The notes under the pieces were generated by a model. It saw nothing but the letters and a program-made list of their open reading frames with translations. It had not been told where the DNA came from and searched no databases. This document shows positions 45,890-55,860 of a DNA stretch of 64,000 nt, one piece after another (within the stretch, counting starts at the first letter, position 1; every line of letters begins with the position of its first letter). The position numbers were made by a program, and so were the translations under genes. The DNA is from Gammaproteobacteria bacterium RIFCSPHIGHO2_12_FULL_35_23 (GTDB taxonomy: Bacteria; Pseudomonadota; Gammaproteobacteria; UBA12402), in the NCBI GenBank assembly GCA_001801465.1, contig MGXT01000025.1, positions 1 to 64,000 of the forward strand, read 5' to 3'.

Positions 45890-47011
45890 TTATTGTCTTT
45901 GCTCTATCGCTACAAATTCTTTGGGTGTAGGCCCAATATATTCAGAAGTTGGGCGAATGAGCTTATTATTAGCGCGCTGCTCAATAATATGCGCTGACCA
46001 GCCTGCAACTCTAGCCATGACAAAAAGCGGCGTAAACATTTCGGTAGGAATATGACAAAAGTGATAAACTGAAGCACTATAAAAATCTAAATTAGGAAAT
46101 AATTTCTTTTCCTCCCACATGATTTCTTCAACAGCTAAAGAAATAGAAAACAAGCTTTTATCATGAGTATAATCTGCCAGTTTTTCAGACCACTGCTTGA
46201 TAATGATTGAACGGGGATCAGAAAGTCTATATACCCTGTGACCAAAACCCATAATCAATTCTTTCTTTGCTAGCATTTGTCTAACACCTTCTTTGGCAGC
46301 CATGGGTGTGTCAAACTTTTTAATAAGCCGCATAGCAAATTCATTAGCCCCACCATGTAAAGACCCCTTTAAAGTACCTATCGCAGAAACAATTGCTGAA
46401 TAAAAATCAGATAAGGTAGAAGCTGTCACTCGTGCAGCAAAAGTAGAGGCATTAAATTCATGTTCTGCATAAAGAATTAATGAAGTATTAATACAATTAA
46501 CATAAATTGACTCCGCAGGCTTTTCATATAACAACTGCAGAAAATAGGCAGCAATACTATCAGCCCTCACCATTGGCTCAATACGCTTACCAGTTTTATG
46601 AAAATGATACCAATACAATAAGATTGTAGGCAAACATGCCAGAAGTCGTTCAGCAATTTTAATTTGGCCATACTCTTTGGTTTCAGGCTCTAAGGTCCCC
46701 AACATAGAACAGCCGGTACGCAAAACATCCATAAAATTAGCGTTCGCTGGAATATCTTCTAATACTTTTTTTAAAACAACTGGTAGTTCACGCAAAACAA
46801 TAAGTCTCAGCTTAAATTCAGTTAGCTCTCTTATTGTTGGTAAATGGCCATGAATTAATAAGTAAGCAACCTCTTCAAAACTACATTGAGAGGCTAAATC
46901 TTCTATGGCATAACCTCGGTAAGTCAGACCAATACCCTCTTGTCCTACTGTACTAATAGCAGATTGGCCTGCCACAACCTCTGCTAATCCTCCTATTTTT
47001 TTATCTTTCAT
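45890..47011 (-). CDS. prpC: 2-Methylcitrate synthase
   Basis: Condenses propionyl-CoA with oxaloacetate. GGLAEVVAGQSAISTVG and LTYRGYAIEDLA open the protein. HEFNASTFAARVTAST, LHGGANEFAM and MGFGHRVYR hold the citrate-synthase-fold catalytic His and Asp region. The length (373) and the short N-terminus fit PrpC rather than GltA. It is followed by prpD and preceded by a hemolysin III gene 18 nt upstream. Confidence 0.94.
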   Translation of the reverse strand: MKDKKIGGLAEVVAGQSAISTVGQEGIGLTYRGYAIEDLASQCSFEEVAYLLIHGHLPTIRELTEFKLRLIVLRELPVVLKKVLEDIPANANFMDVLRTGCSMLGTLEPETKEYGQIKIAERLLACLPTILLYWYHFHKTGKRIEPMVRADSIAAYFLQLLYEKPAESIYVNCINTSLILYAEHEFNASTFAARVTASTLSDFYSAIVSAIGTLKGSLHGGANEFAMRLIKKFDTPMAAKEGVRQMLAKKELIMGFGHRVYRLSDPRSIIIKQWSEKLADYTHDKSLFSISLAVEEIMWEEKKLFPNLDFYSASVYHFCHIPTEMFTPLFVMARVAGWSAHIIEQRANNKLIRPTSEYIGPTPKEFVAIEQRQ

Positions 47012-47029
47012 TGTTTCGGCCCTAATAAA

Positions 47030-47824
47030 TTAAACTGTTACCGGCATAACATAGAGTAAAATCGCAAAAAAATGTAATAGGCTTCCTGTTAATACAAATA
47101 AGTGCCAAACGGTATGAAAAAAAGGAATTCTTTCTAATACAAAGAAAATAACGCCAAAGGTATAAGCAAGTCCACCTGCTAACAACAACATACAGCCTGC
47201 AAAGGGTAAATGATGATAAAGTTGCACTACAACTGTTGCTGCAATCCAACCCATGGCTAAATATAAGAGTGTTGAAAGCATTTCAAAACGATTAACTAAA
47301 AATATTTTTAAAATAATACCTATTAAAGCAATTCCCCAGACAATACCAAACAAAGTCCAACCCAAAGAACCATGCAAGGTTATTAAGCAAAAAGGGGTAT
47401 AGGTTCCTGCTATTAATAAAAAAATACTTGAATGGTCAACAATTTTAAAAACCTGTTTGACCGGAGGATAAAGTATTGCATGATAAAGCGTAGAAGAAAT
47501 ATAGGCTAAAATTAAACTACTACCAAAAATTGTACCACTTACTACACCAATAGTAGAATGATGTTTAGCTGCATCAACAATCATTAATATAAGCGCGACT
47601 ATACCAATGAGAATTCCTATGCCATGGGTTATACTATTTGCTATTTCTTCATGTAAGTTCCAGCGGTGTAAATAGCTATTACTATATTGTCTAGGCCGTT
47701 TTTCTTTGGGTAAAAGCCGCCATTGTCTTTTAATTTGCAAAGTTTCAATTCTACGCTCGATTTTATTAACCTGCCGCCTAGCAAATTTTATGTGCTTTTT
47801 ATGTTGTTTAACTTCTTTGCTCAT
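47030..47824 (-). CDS. Hemolysin III (PAQR) family membrane protein
   Basis: A seven-helix membrane protein of 264 residues. EEIANSITHGIGILIGI and SSTLYHAI hold the family Glu and His, and the C-terminal HTVWHLFVLTGSLLHFFA provides the second His pair of the metal site. The N-terminal 55 residues are unusually basic and coiled (HKKHIKFARRQVNKIERR) compared with typical members. It is probably co-transcribed with prpC-prpD. Family functions include membrane-fluidity sensing; hemolysis is not implied. Confidence 0.87.
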   Translation of the reverse strand: MSKEVKQHKKHIKFARRQVNKIERRIETLQIKRQWRLLPKEKRPRQYSNSYLHRWNLHEEIANSITHGIGILIGIVALILMIVDAAKHHSTIGVVSGTIFGSSLILAYISSTLYHAILYPPVKQVFKIVDHSSIFLLIAGTYTPFCLITLHGSLGWTLFGIVWGIALIGIILKIFLVNRFEMLSTLLYLAMGWIAATVVVQLYHHLPFAGCMLLLAGGLAYTFGVIFFVLERIPFFHTVWHLFVLTGSLLHFFAILLYVMPVTV

Positions 47825-48018
47825 TAAATTTCTACTTCAAAATTTTTAATAAACTGTACAGATTTTTTTATTGAATAGCCAGAAAAAATACAACTATTAA
47901 CTGGTTTAAACTTTACCAACTTACACCTACATATCATAATAAATTTTCGAAACCAAACAAGCTCTCTGTTATATAATTCTAGTTTCTAGTCTGCTGTTTC
48001 TAGATTATACTTACTACC

Positions 48019-48693
48019 ATGAGTGACAAATCATTAGCGTATTTAAATGCGATGGGTATTGATGTCTGGCAAGTACGTGACAAAGCAAAAGAACCCAAAA
48101 CAACTATTGAAGTACCACTGGAAGATTTTTCTAAAATTCCAGTTGATCAATTAGATTGGGAATCTTTGCGACAAAGAATCTCTGGCTGTACACTGTGTAA
48201 TTTGCATCAATCTCGAACCCAAACTGTTTTTGGAATCGGTAATCCGCAAGCAGATTTAATGTTTATTGGCGAAGCACCCGGTGCTAATGAAGACCTACAG
48301 GGAGAACCTTTTGTTGGAAGAGCAGGGCAACTACTCAACTCAATGCTAGAAGCAATTGATTTAAATAGAAGTGATATTTTTATCGCCAATATATTAAAAT
48401 GCCGACCACCAGAAAACCGTGATCCACTTCCTGAAGAAGTTGCTACCTGCACCCCTTATCTATTACGACAAATTGAACATATTAAGCCAAAACTTATAGT
48501 AGCTTTAGGACGTATCGCAGCTCAATTTTTATTAAATACCACTGTCACGTTAGGTAAATTGCGTGAACAAACTCACCATTATCACGGCATCCCTTTAATT
48601 ACTACTTATCACCCAGCCTACTTATTAAGATCACCAACTCAAAAAGCTAAAGCCTGGGAAGATTTAGTTAAAATAAAACGGGCTATAAATTAA
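48019..48693 (+). CDS. Family 4 uracil-DNA glycosylase (Fe-S type)
   Basis: Removes uracil from [21 protein letters not shown] supplies two cluster Cys, [20 protein letters not shown] is the catalytic GEAPG motif, [12 protein letters not shown] and CTPYL supply the other Cys, and TYHPAYLLR is the HP motif. Length is 224 residues. There is no Shine-Dalgarno, and a TATACT lies 7 nt before the ATG, so the mRNA may be nearly leaderless. Overlaps the convergent permease gene by 4 nt. Confidence 0.92.
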   Translation: MSDKSLAYLNAMGIDVWQVRDKAKEPKTTIEVPLEDFSKIPVDQLDWESLRQRISGCTLCNLHQSRTQTVFGIGNPQADLMFIGEAPGANEDLQGEPFVGRAGQLLNSMLEAIDLNRSDIFIANILKCRPPENRDPLPEEVATCTPYLLRQIEHIKPKLIVALGRIAAQFLLNTTVTLGKLREQTHHYHGIPLITTYHPAYLLRSPTQKAKAWEDLVKIKRAIN

Positions 48694-50654
48694 AAATTCT
48701 CGACACGATCAAATTGCATAGGTAATACTACCAGTTGCTCCCCTATGGCATGCAAACGACGTTGTAATACTAAAGGAGTTTCGTTATGCAAGATTCTATT
48801 AAACAAAGTATCCTCATCAAATGTTAATCTGCTAGCAAAAAAGATATGCCGTGGATATTTATCTTTTATTTTTTCTGCTAGTTCAACCAGTTTTTCTATT
48901 ACATCTGGTCCATAGGCCGTATATGCCTCTGTTGCAAGCCCATGCTGATGACAAAACTCTACAAAATAATCTAAGTTCTTTTCAACCGCAACCTGCATCT
49001 CGTTCAGCGCTCGCACACCACTAAAGCTTTCAATATCCACTTCTCCAACACTTAAAAAAACATAGTTTTTAAAGAAATCCGGAAACATTTTTTGAATAGA
49101 TAATAAAGCGTGCATCCCTACACAACGGTCCTCATTTAAAAACAATATAGCCGTCTGTTGGTTAATATCAAAAACCGGAGCTGCTAGCGTTTTCTTATCC
49201 AAAGGAGGTGCTAGTAATAAATCATACTGTCTTAATCGTTTGTTGATATAACCATAATGACTATGTATTACAAAACATAATCCTATAACCAAGCCAGTAA
49301 TAAGAATAGTTACCCAGCCTCCTGAAGTAAATTTTACTAAGATAGTAACTAGTAATATGCTTGCGGTAACAATAAAACCTAATAAAGAAAAGCCTAACCG
49401 CCACGGCCAATTTTTTGAGACTTTTGATCGATGCTTAAACCAATAAACACTTAAGCCTAATAAAGTTAGAGTAAAAGTTATAAATACATTAATACTATAT
49501 AAAACCACTAACCAACTTACCTTTCCTTCGCTGACAAATAAAATAATTAACGCTGCCAAACCATATAGCAATATCCCATTTTTAGTAACTAAACGATTAG
49601 ATAGATGAGTAAAACGATGAGGCAACCAATTATCGACTGCCATATTAGCAAGGACTTGGGGACCTGCTAAAAACCCTGTATTAGCAGCAACCAATAATAT
49701 CCCTGCTTCAAAGCATAAAGTAACCACTAAACCAACATGTCCAATTAGAGAGAAGCCTAAAATATTTTGAAAAGCAATAGCATTTAAAGTTTTATCTCCT
49801 ACCGGCACAACATTATAAAATAAATATAATAAGGTAATACCCCCCGCCATAAAACTTAATGAAATTGCCATATAAAGCATGGTCACTTTACCAGTACGAA
49901 CCCTTGGTTCAGCTAAGCGGTTTACATTATTGGAAACAGCCTCAAGACCTGTATAAGTTCCGCTTCCTAATGAATAAGAGTGTAACAAAAAAGCTAATAC
50001 TGCAAAAATTCCTACTGATGTAATAAGCCCGTGTGTATCTTGTACTGCATGCACTGTAATATCTGTGATACCAACCCCATGTTGAAATATTCCATAGGTA
50101 ATTAATATTATATGAGTCAATAAAAATCCCAAAAATATTGGTAATAAAACTTGAATAGACTCTTTCATACCTCGTAAATTTAAAATTACTAAAACCGCTA
50201 TGCAAAACGCCTCCACCATTACCCGAAAGTGAGCCCAGTTCGCAGGCAGAAAACTAAACAATGCATCGGTCCCACTCGCAGTAGAAAGTGCTATCGTCAA
50301 AATATAATCTACAATTAATGCACAGCCTGAAACCAAGCCTGCTTGTTTTCCTAATAATTGCGTAGCAACCTTATAACCACCGCCACCTGAAGGAAATAAT
50401 TCAACGACCTGGTTATAACCTAAGGCAATAATAAAGACGGTAATTACTGTGGCAATTGCAACAAAGATCGCTAGTTGAGGATGTCCATTTAAAGCACGAA
50501 ATGCTTCTTCAGGCCCATAACAAGAAGAAGATAATCCATCTGCGCCTAAACCAATCCAAGCAAAAAAGGAAATCAAAGCAAGGCTTTGAAAAAGTTTAGG
50601 CTGAAAGGGATTAAGTGCTTTACCAAAGATCAGTTGTTTTATATTAATAGCCAT
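48690..50654 (-). CDS. APC-superfamily permease with cytosolic C-terminal domain
   Basis: A 654-residue protein with about 12 helices (1-480). DGLSSSCYGPEEAFRAL and FPSGGGGYKVATQLLG (the helix-1 and helix-2 regions) and TYTGLEAVSNNVNRLAEP fit amino-acid/polyamine carriers of the large uncharacterised APC branch. A soluble C-terminal domain (about 500-650) has no identified motif but could be regulatory. The substrate is unknown. Confidence 0.85.
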   Translation of the reverse strand: MAINIKQLIFGKALNPFQPKLFQSLALISFFAWIGLGADGLSSSCYGPEEAFRALNGHPQLAIFVAIATVITVFIIALGYNQVVELFPSGGGGYKVATQLLGKQAGLVSGCALIVDYILTIALSTASGTDALFSFLPANWAHFRVMVEAFCIAVLVILNLRGMKESIQVLLPIFLGFLLTHIILITYGIFQHGVGITDITVHAVQDTHGLITSVGIFAVLAFLLHSYSLGSGTYTGLEAVSNNVNRLAEPRVRTGKVTMLYMAISLSFMAGGITLLYLFYNVVPVGDKTLNAIAFQNILGFSLIGHVGLVVTLCFEAGILLVAANTGFLAGPQVLANMAVDNWLPHRFTHLSNRLVTKNGILLYGLAALIILFVSEGKVSWLVVLYSINVFITFTLTLLGLSVYWFKHRSKVSKNWPWRLGFSLLGFIVTASILLVTILVKFTSGGWVTILITGLVIGLCFVIHSHYGYINKRLRQYDLLLAPPLDKKTLAAPVFDINQQTAILFLNEDRCVGMHALLSIQKMFPDFFKNYVFLSVGEVDIESFSGVRALNEMQVAVEKNLDYFVEFCHQHGLATEAYTAYGPDVIEKLVELAEKIKDKYPRHIFFASRLTFDEDTLFNRILHNETPLVLQRRLHAIGEQLVVLPMQFDRVENF

Positions 50655-50792
50655 TTAATTTTCCACCGATAGGCGTTATTGGTTGTTAGTATCCTACCGA
50701 CTAACTATAAAGATCGCCATTTTAACACTTTTAATGACATCAGGAAAGCTTCACTCTATTCACAAAAACTATTACTTTATCAAAAGCTTAGC

Positions 50793-51326
50793 CTACAAAA
50801 GATCTATCAGCCAGGACCTTAATAAAATCTTAATTGCGCATAAAGCAAGCACAGCGATCAATACTACAAACAAAGTCCAATCATTCCATATATCCATCAC
50901 CAATCCTAATGCCAATCCCATTGCTGGTGGATGTTCAAAATCTAATAAGGCCATTAACAACATCGTCGTACCTGCCGACAAGGCACTGGCCAAACAACGT
51001 GAACAAGTCAGTGATAATATTAAATCTTTGCTTAAATCAGGGCTCACAAAATGCCAGCCCATACCGCTAATAATTGCAATGATATAACTACCAAAAATTC
51101 TATGTGGCATCGCAACTGGTGAACTTGGCAAAGCAAAGACATTAAAAGCACTGGCTGCAATGGATGAGGCACCAATAGCACTTAAAACATCCATATGTTT
51201 AGTACTACCATAAATTAAGGTGAGCATTACCAAAAACATAAACACTACTATAAATAAGGTTTGAATAAAAAAACGTACCCAATATCTTTTAAAACTTGGA
51301 TTGATCCAATGATATTTTTTTAACAT
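50793..51326 (-). CDS. HPP family membrane protein
   Basis: A 177-residue protein with four to five membrane segments and a FEHPPAMGLALGL motif (the HPP signature, about residues 128-140) preceded by ALPSSPVAMPHRIFGSY. Some members are linked to nitrite transport in plastids and cyanobacteria; the role here is unknown. It starts 11 nt after the M16-like gene. Confidence 0.85.
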   Translation of the reverse strand: MLKKYHWINPSFKRYWVRFFIQTLFIVVFMFLVMLTLIYGSTKHMDVLSAIGASSIAASAFNVFALPSSPVAMPHRIFGSYIIAIISGMGWHFVSPDLSKDLILSLTCSRCLASALSAGTTMLLMALLDFEHPPAMGLALGLVMDIWNDWTLFVVLIAVLALCAIKILLRSWLIDLL

Positions 51327-51337
51327 AACCTTCCCTG

Positions 51338-52717
51338 CTATTGATTATTTAGTTCATTTATTACAGTTGGTATCGGCAGCAACGTAGAAGATGCTTTCTT
51401 ATTATTCGTTACAAGATCTGGATTGCCTACACTTACTAATAAAAAAATTTCTGGATTAAGATATTGCTCTAAAACTTGTCGCACATGCTTGATCGAAACA
51501 TCATTAATGTTTTGAGCATAAGTTGATAAATAATTTAATGGATAATGATATTTAACTAAAAATGTTAAGCTCGCCATCAACTCCCTATTACTAGCAAAAC
51601 TAATATAAAAATTTCCGATTAAAAATTTTTTAGCTTGTTCTAGTTGTAACGAAGTTGGACCCTCGGTAATAAAATTAGCAAGTATCTTTTTAGTCAAAAG
51701 AACCGCTTGAGCTGCCGTATTATTTTTAGATTGTAAAACAATAATAAAAGGTTGTAAGCCAAAAACCGGCACCAATTCACTGCTAATATCATACGTAAGA
51801 CTATGTTGCTCTCTAACACTTTCTGCCAATAAACTGGTTAAACCGGAACCACCAATTATTTGATTAGCTACTATTAAAGCAAAACTATCAGAACTTAAAT
51901 TATCAACCGATAAATTACCTAACCACCAGTAAGTTTGATTAGCTGGAAAATGAATATTAATTAACTTACCTTGAGTCAGGGGCTTGGCTTTAATTGTTAA
52001 AGCTTGCCTTTCTCCCACAGGTAATCCTTTTATAACTTCCTCTGCTATAGTTTTAGCTTGAGTAGCACTAATATCCCCTACGATTAAAATACTAGCATTT
52101 CTCGCTGTGTAAAAATGTTGATAAAATTGCATGACTTGTTGTTTGGTTATAGCATTGATTGAATCTTCTATACCCAATACTGGGTGAGCATAAGGCGTAT
52201 TGTTATAAAGTTGTTGATAAAAATTTTCTTTGGCAATAATATTGGGCTGTTGTTCTCGATCTTTAATCGCTACCAACTGCTGATTTTTTATCCTCGTAAA
52301 AGTTGACTCAGAGAAATTCAACTGGCTAACTACTATATTAAATAACGACAACGCTGAAGATAATTTAACAGGGTCTGTCAAAGTTAAAAGGTTTATACTC
52401 GCGGTAGATTTATCAACCTCTACATCAAACTGTGCGCCTATCTCATCAAAATTTTCAGCGATCGCTTGGGCAGTTAAATTACCAGCTCCTTCAGCAAAGA
52501 AGGCATTGGTTAAAGCAGCTAATCCAAAAGAAGCCCCATCATAGGCAGAGCCAGCATTAAATAATAATTTAATCTCAACCATGGGTACACTATTGCTTTG
52601 AATAAAATAAATAGGGGTTTGATCACTTGTTTCCCAATGTTCAATTGTAGGAATAGCAACAGCTTTAAAAGGTAGTCCAAAAAAAATCAATAGCAAAATT
52701 AAAATTTTTTTATTCAT
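51338..52717 (-). CDS. M16-like peptidase homologue without the zinc motif
   Basis: A 459-residue M16 (pitrilysin/processing-peptidase fold) protein with a signal peptide (MNKKILILLLIFFGLPFKAVA). Where active M16 proteins have HxxEH, this one reads GLAALTNAFFAEGAG, so it probably acts as a non-catalytic partner. SARKASILIVGD-like ARNASILIVGDISATQAK marks the second domain. Its start overlaps the end of the active gene by 4 nt, suggesting an obligate heterodimer. Confidence 0.88.
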   Translation of the reverse strand: MNKKILILLLIFFGLPFKAVAIPTIEHWETSDQTPIYFIQSNSVPMVEIKLLFNAGSAYDGASFGLAALTNAFFAEGAGNLTAQAIAENFDEIGAQFDVEVDKSTASINLLTLTDPVKLSSALSLFNIVVSQLNFSESTFTRIKNQQLVAIKDREQQPNIIAKENFYQQLYNNTPYAHPVLGIEDSINAITKQQVMQFYQHFYTARNASILIVGDISATQAKTIAEEVIKGLPVGERQALTIKAKPLTQGKLINIHFPANQTYWWLGNLSVDNLSSDSFALIVANQIIGGSGLTSLLAESVREQHSLTYDISSELVPVFGLQPFIIVLQSKNNTAAQAVLLTKKILANFITEGPTSLQLEQAKKFLIGNFYISFASNRELMASLTFLVKYHYPLNYLSTYAQNINDVSIKHVRQVLEQYLNPEIFLLVSVGNPDLVTNNKKASSTLLPIPTVINELNNQ

Positions 52718-54099
52718 ACTGGTTTTAGCTCCGCTATGGTCAACCGTTCAGGCACAAAATATTTTTTTGCCACCGCTTGCACTTCAGCGGGTGTCACTGC
52801 TTCAATGTTAGTGACAAAATTTTCTGCTGACCACCAAGGTAGTCCTAATACAGCTAAATAACCTACTTCCTTTGCCTGTTGAAATAAAGAATCTCTTTCA
52901 TACACTCTATCGGCAGTGATTTGTGCTTTAATACGGTTTAATTCTTGAGCTGATAAAGGTTGTGTTTGTAATAAAGCAACTTGTTGTAGCATCGCGTGTT
53001 TTAAAGTTTTAAGCGATTGGTTCTCAGCAGGGATAGCAAAAAGCATAAATTCAGTAGGATATTTGGAAAAGATTTTGTAATCGCCTGCCACATCAGCTGC
53101 CATTGCTTTATTCCTTACTAGTTCTGTTTGTAACCTTGCACTTTCGCTTCCTACTAAAGCTGCTTGGGCAATATATAAAGCATAGGCTTGCCAAAGTTGT
53201 TTATTAAGATAAAAATTTGGTACATTATAACCAATAATTAAAAAAGGTAGTTTAGCAGCTCTTCGAAGAACAACTGCGCGCTTACCAAACTGCTCTTCAC
53301 TGGTGGTATCAGCTGTTGGTCTAGCTGGCAAAGGTCTTGCGGGAATGGCATTAAAATATTTTTGTGCAAGCTGATAAACGGTTTTTGGATTCACATCACC
53401 CGCTACAACAATGATAGCATTATTAGGGACATACCAAGTTTTATACCAATTTTCTACAGCCGACAATTGTAGATTATTTAAATCATTCATCCAGCCAATC
53501 GCTGGATGTTGATAAGGACTAGCAATAAAAGCTAAAGCATTAAAATGAATTAATGTTACTGCTTGAGGATTATTATCAATTCTTAATTTCTTTTCTTCTT
53601 TAACAACCGCCAAAGCCTTTTGTAAGTTTGCTTGGGTTAAGATAAGATTTACCATACGATCTGATTCAACCTTAAAACTTAAGGCTAAATCAGCTACTGG
53701 TAAAATTTGATAATACAGCGTGTAATCTTGTGAGGTGATAGCATTTTGTTCACCGCCCTGCGCTCTGATTAAATTTTCAATCTGTCCTGCTGGAAAACGC
53801 TTTGTACCCGTAAACATAAGGTGTTCTAATACGTGCGAAATGCCAGTGATGCCAGCATACTCATTACTACTACCAACCTTATACCAAATTTGAAACACCG
53901 CAACAGGAGCACGCTTATTGACGCGCACTAATACTTGCAATCCATTCGATAATTCATAATGCTGAACTATAGGCTCTTTCCCTAAAGCCAATAAAGGAAT
54001 AAACAAAATCCCCAGGAAGAAGATGCGCTTAGATAAAATCCATTTTATAATAGCTTGAAAAAAATGTTTAGATTTAATACAGTAGTCCTCTTTTAACAC
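52714..54099 (-). CDS. M16 zinc metallopeptidase (catalytic partner)
   Basis: A 461-residue M16 peptidase. ITGISHVLEHLMFTGTKRF carries HVLEH, the inverted HxxEH zinc motif, followed by a downstream Glu (KEEKKLRIDN). A hydrophobic N-terminal segment (about 22-40) suggests export to the periplasm or a membrane anchor. The M16 pair lies divergent to ftsY, a common gammaproteobacterial arrangement. Confidence 0.92.
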   Translation of the reverse strand: MLKEDYCIKSKHFFQAIIKWILSKRIFFLGILFIPLLALGKEPIVQHYELSNGLQVLVRVNKRAPVAVFQIWYKVGSSNEYAGITGISHVLEHLMFTGTKRFPAGQIENLIRAQGGEQNAITSQDYTLYYQILPVADLALSFKVESDRMVNLILTQANLQKALAVVKEEKKLRIDNNPQAVTLIHFNALAFIASPYQHPAIGWMNDLNNLQLSAVENWYKTWYVPNNAIIVVAGDVNPKTVYQLAQKYFNAIPARPLPARPTADTTSEEQFGKRAVVLRRAAKLPFLIIGYNVPNFYLNKQLWQAYALYIAQAALVGSESARLQTELVRNKAMAADVAGDYKIFSKYPTEFMLFAIPAENQSLKTLKHAMLQQVALLQTQPLSAQELNRIKAQITADRVYERDSLFQQAKEVGYLAVLGLPWWSAENFVTNIEAVTPAEVQAVAKKYFVPERLTIAELKPV

Positions 54100-54145
54100 T
54101 TATAGTAAATATATCATTAGCTATTGATTAGAAAAAGGAAATCCC

Positions 54146-55114
54146 ATGGTTTTTAGTCTTAAAAAACAAACACAGCAACCCGCTACAGAAAAGCAGGGCT
54201 TGCTTAAGCGGCTAGCGCTTGGTTTACAAAAAACTCGAGCTCGTTTTGCAGAAGGTGTGGTTAATTTATTTACTGGCAAAAAAGTTATTGATACTGAATT
54301 AATTGAAGAGCTGGAAACCTATCTTTTATCTGCAGATATAGGAGTCAAAGCCAGTCAAGAGCTCATGGCGGAGCTAACCAAACAAATTCACCGCAAACAT
54401 ATTAATGATCCGGCTTTATTATTAGATACCTTAAAATCCATAATGCTCACTATGCTAAAACCAGCAGAGCAGCCTATTTTGATCCAATCTTCCCATCAAC
54501 CTTTTGTGATCATGATGGTAGGGGTTAATGGCGCAGGAAAAACTACCACTACTGGTAAAATAACTCAATATTATCAACAAAACGGCTATCAAGTAATGTT
54601 AGCTGCTGCTGATACTTTTCGTGCTGCTGCTATTGAACAATTACAGACTTGGGGTAAGAGGAATCGTGTTCCAGTGATTGCTCAACATACTGGCGCTGAT
54701 AGTGCTGCTGTAAGTTTTGATGCGCTAGAATCAGCTAAAAGCAAACAACTTGATTTATTGATTATTGATACAGCTGGGCGTTTACATACCCAAAGTCATT
54801 TAATGGACGAATTAAAAAAAATTAAACGGGTAATTAGCAAATTAGACACTAGCGCTCCTCATGAAGTTTTATTAGTTCTTGATGCCACTATTGGACAAAA
54901 TGCTTTACAACAAGCTAAATTATTTAAAGAAGCTATAGGCGTTACCGGACTTTGTATTACTAAATTAGACGGAACTGCTAAAGGTGGTATCGTTTTTGCG
55001 ATTGCAAAAGAATTTAATCTACCAATACGTTTTATAGGAGTAGGGGAGCAGGTTACCGATCTACAGCCTTTTATAGCTGAAGATTTTATTCAAGCACTAT
55101 TTGCAACCAGTTAG
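54146..55114 (+). CDS. ftsY: Signal recognition particle receptor FtsY
   Basis: SRP-receptor GTPase docking ribosome-nascent chains at the inner membrane. The N domain (about 20-100) is followed by the G domain: GVNGAGKTTTTGKI (G1), DTFRAAAIEQL (G2 region), IIDTAGRLHTQSHLMDEL (G3), TKLDGTAKGG (G4) and GVGEQVTDLQPF. The 322-residue form lacks the long acidic A domain of E. coli FtsY. AAAGGA precedes the ATG. Confidence 0.96.
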   Translation: MVFSLKKQTQQPATEKQGLLKRLALGLQKTRARFAEGVVNLFTGKKVIDTELIEELETYLLSADIGVKASQELMAELTKQIHRKHINDPALLLDTLKSIMLTMLKPAEQPILIQSSHQPFVIMMVGVNGAGKTTTTGKITQYYQQNGYQVMLAAADTFRAAAIEQLQTWGKRNRVPVIAQHTGADSAAVSFDALESAKSKQLDLLIIDTAGRLHTQSHLMDELKKIKRVISKLDTSAPHEVLLVLDATIGQNALQQAKLFKEAIGVTGLCITKLDGTAKGGIVFAIAKEFNLPIRFIGVGEQVTDLQPFIAEDFIQALFATS

Positions 55115-55185
55115 CTTGTATTAAATTTATACTTGCAGTTAAGCGCTAGCCTAGCTATCCTTGCTGTAAAGAGGATAAAATTGAA

Positions 55186-55860
55186 ATGATTCATTTTTCA
55201 CAAGTTAGCAAACGCTATACTAATAGCCGCGAAGCCTTAACGACTGTTAGCTTCGATTTAGAGAAGGGCGAAATGGCATTTTTAACCGGTCATTCAGGTG
55301 CTGGCAAAAGTACACTATTAAAATTAATTGCTTTAATTGAGAGACCAACTACTGGAGAAATCGTATTTGATGGCATCAATATCTCGCGCTTAAAAAATAG
55401 CAAAATTCCTTTATTACGTCGTAAAATTGGCTTAATTTTTCAGGATCCTAACTTATTAAATGACAAAACAGTTTTAGAAAATGTCGCCCTACCCCTAGTG
55501 ATTGCAGGTTACCGTTATCAAGAAATTGGCAAACGAGTTCGAGCTGCTTTAGATAAGGTAGGACTATTATCTAGAGAAAAATCCAGACCTAATACGCTTT
55601 CTGCTGGTGAAAAACAGCGCGTAGGCATCGCAAGAGCCCTGGTCAGCAAACCACCTTTAATTCTAGCTGATGAACCAACAGGTAATTTAGATCCTGATTT
55701 AGCTGCTGATATTATGATTTTATTCGAACAATTTAATCAGGCTGGCGTGACCATCCTAATTGCCAGTCATGATTTACGCTTAATTAATCAACTTCACCAT
55801 CGACGTTTAACCTTAAAAGACGGGCAACTGATTAGTGATGAAGAGGGCTATATTGTATGA
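55186..55860 (+). CDS. ftsE: Cell division ATP-binding protein FtsE
   Basis: ATPase of the FtsEX complex that controls peptidoglycan hydrolases at the septum. [49 protein letters not shown] and ASHDLRLI are the ABC motifs. 224 residues. It overlaps ftsX by 4 nt and follows ftsY by 71 nt. Confidence 0.95.
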   Translation: MIHFSQVSKRYTNSREALTTVSFDLEKGEMAFLTGHSGAGKSTLLKLIALIERPTTGEIVFDGINISRLKNSKIPLLRRKIGLIFQDPNLLNDKTVLENVALPLVIAGYRYQEIGKRVRAALDKVGLLSREKSRPNTLSAGEKQRVGIARALVSKPPLILADEPTGNLDPDLAADIMILFEQFNQAGVTILIASHDLRLINQLHHRRLTLKDGQLISDEEGYIV

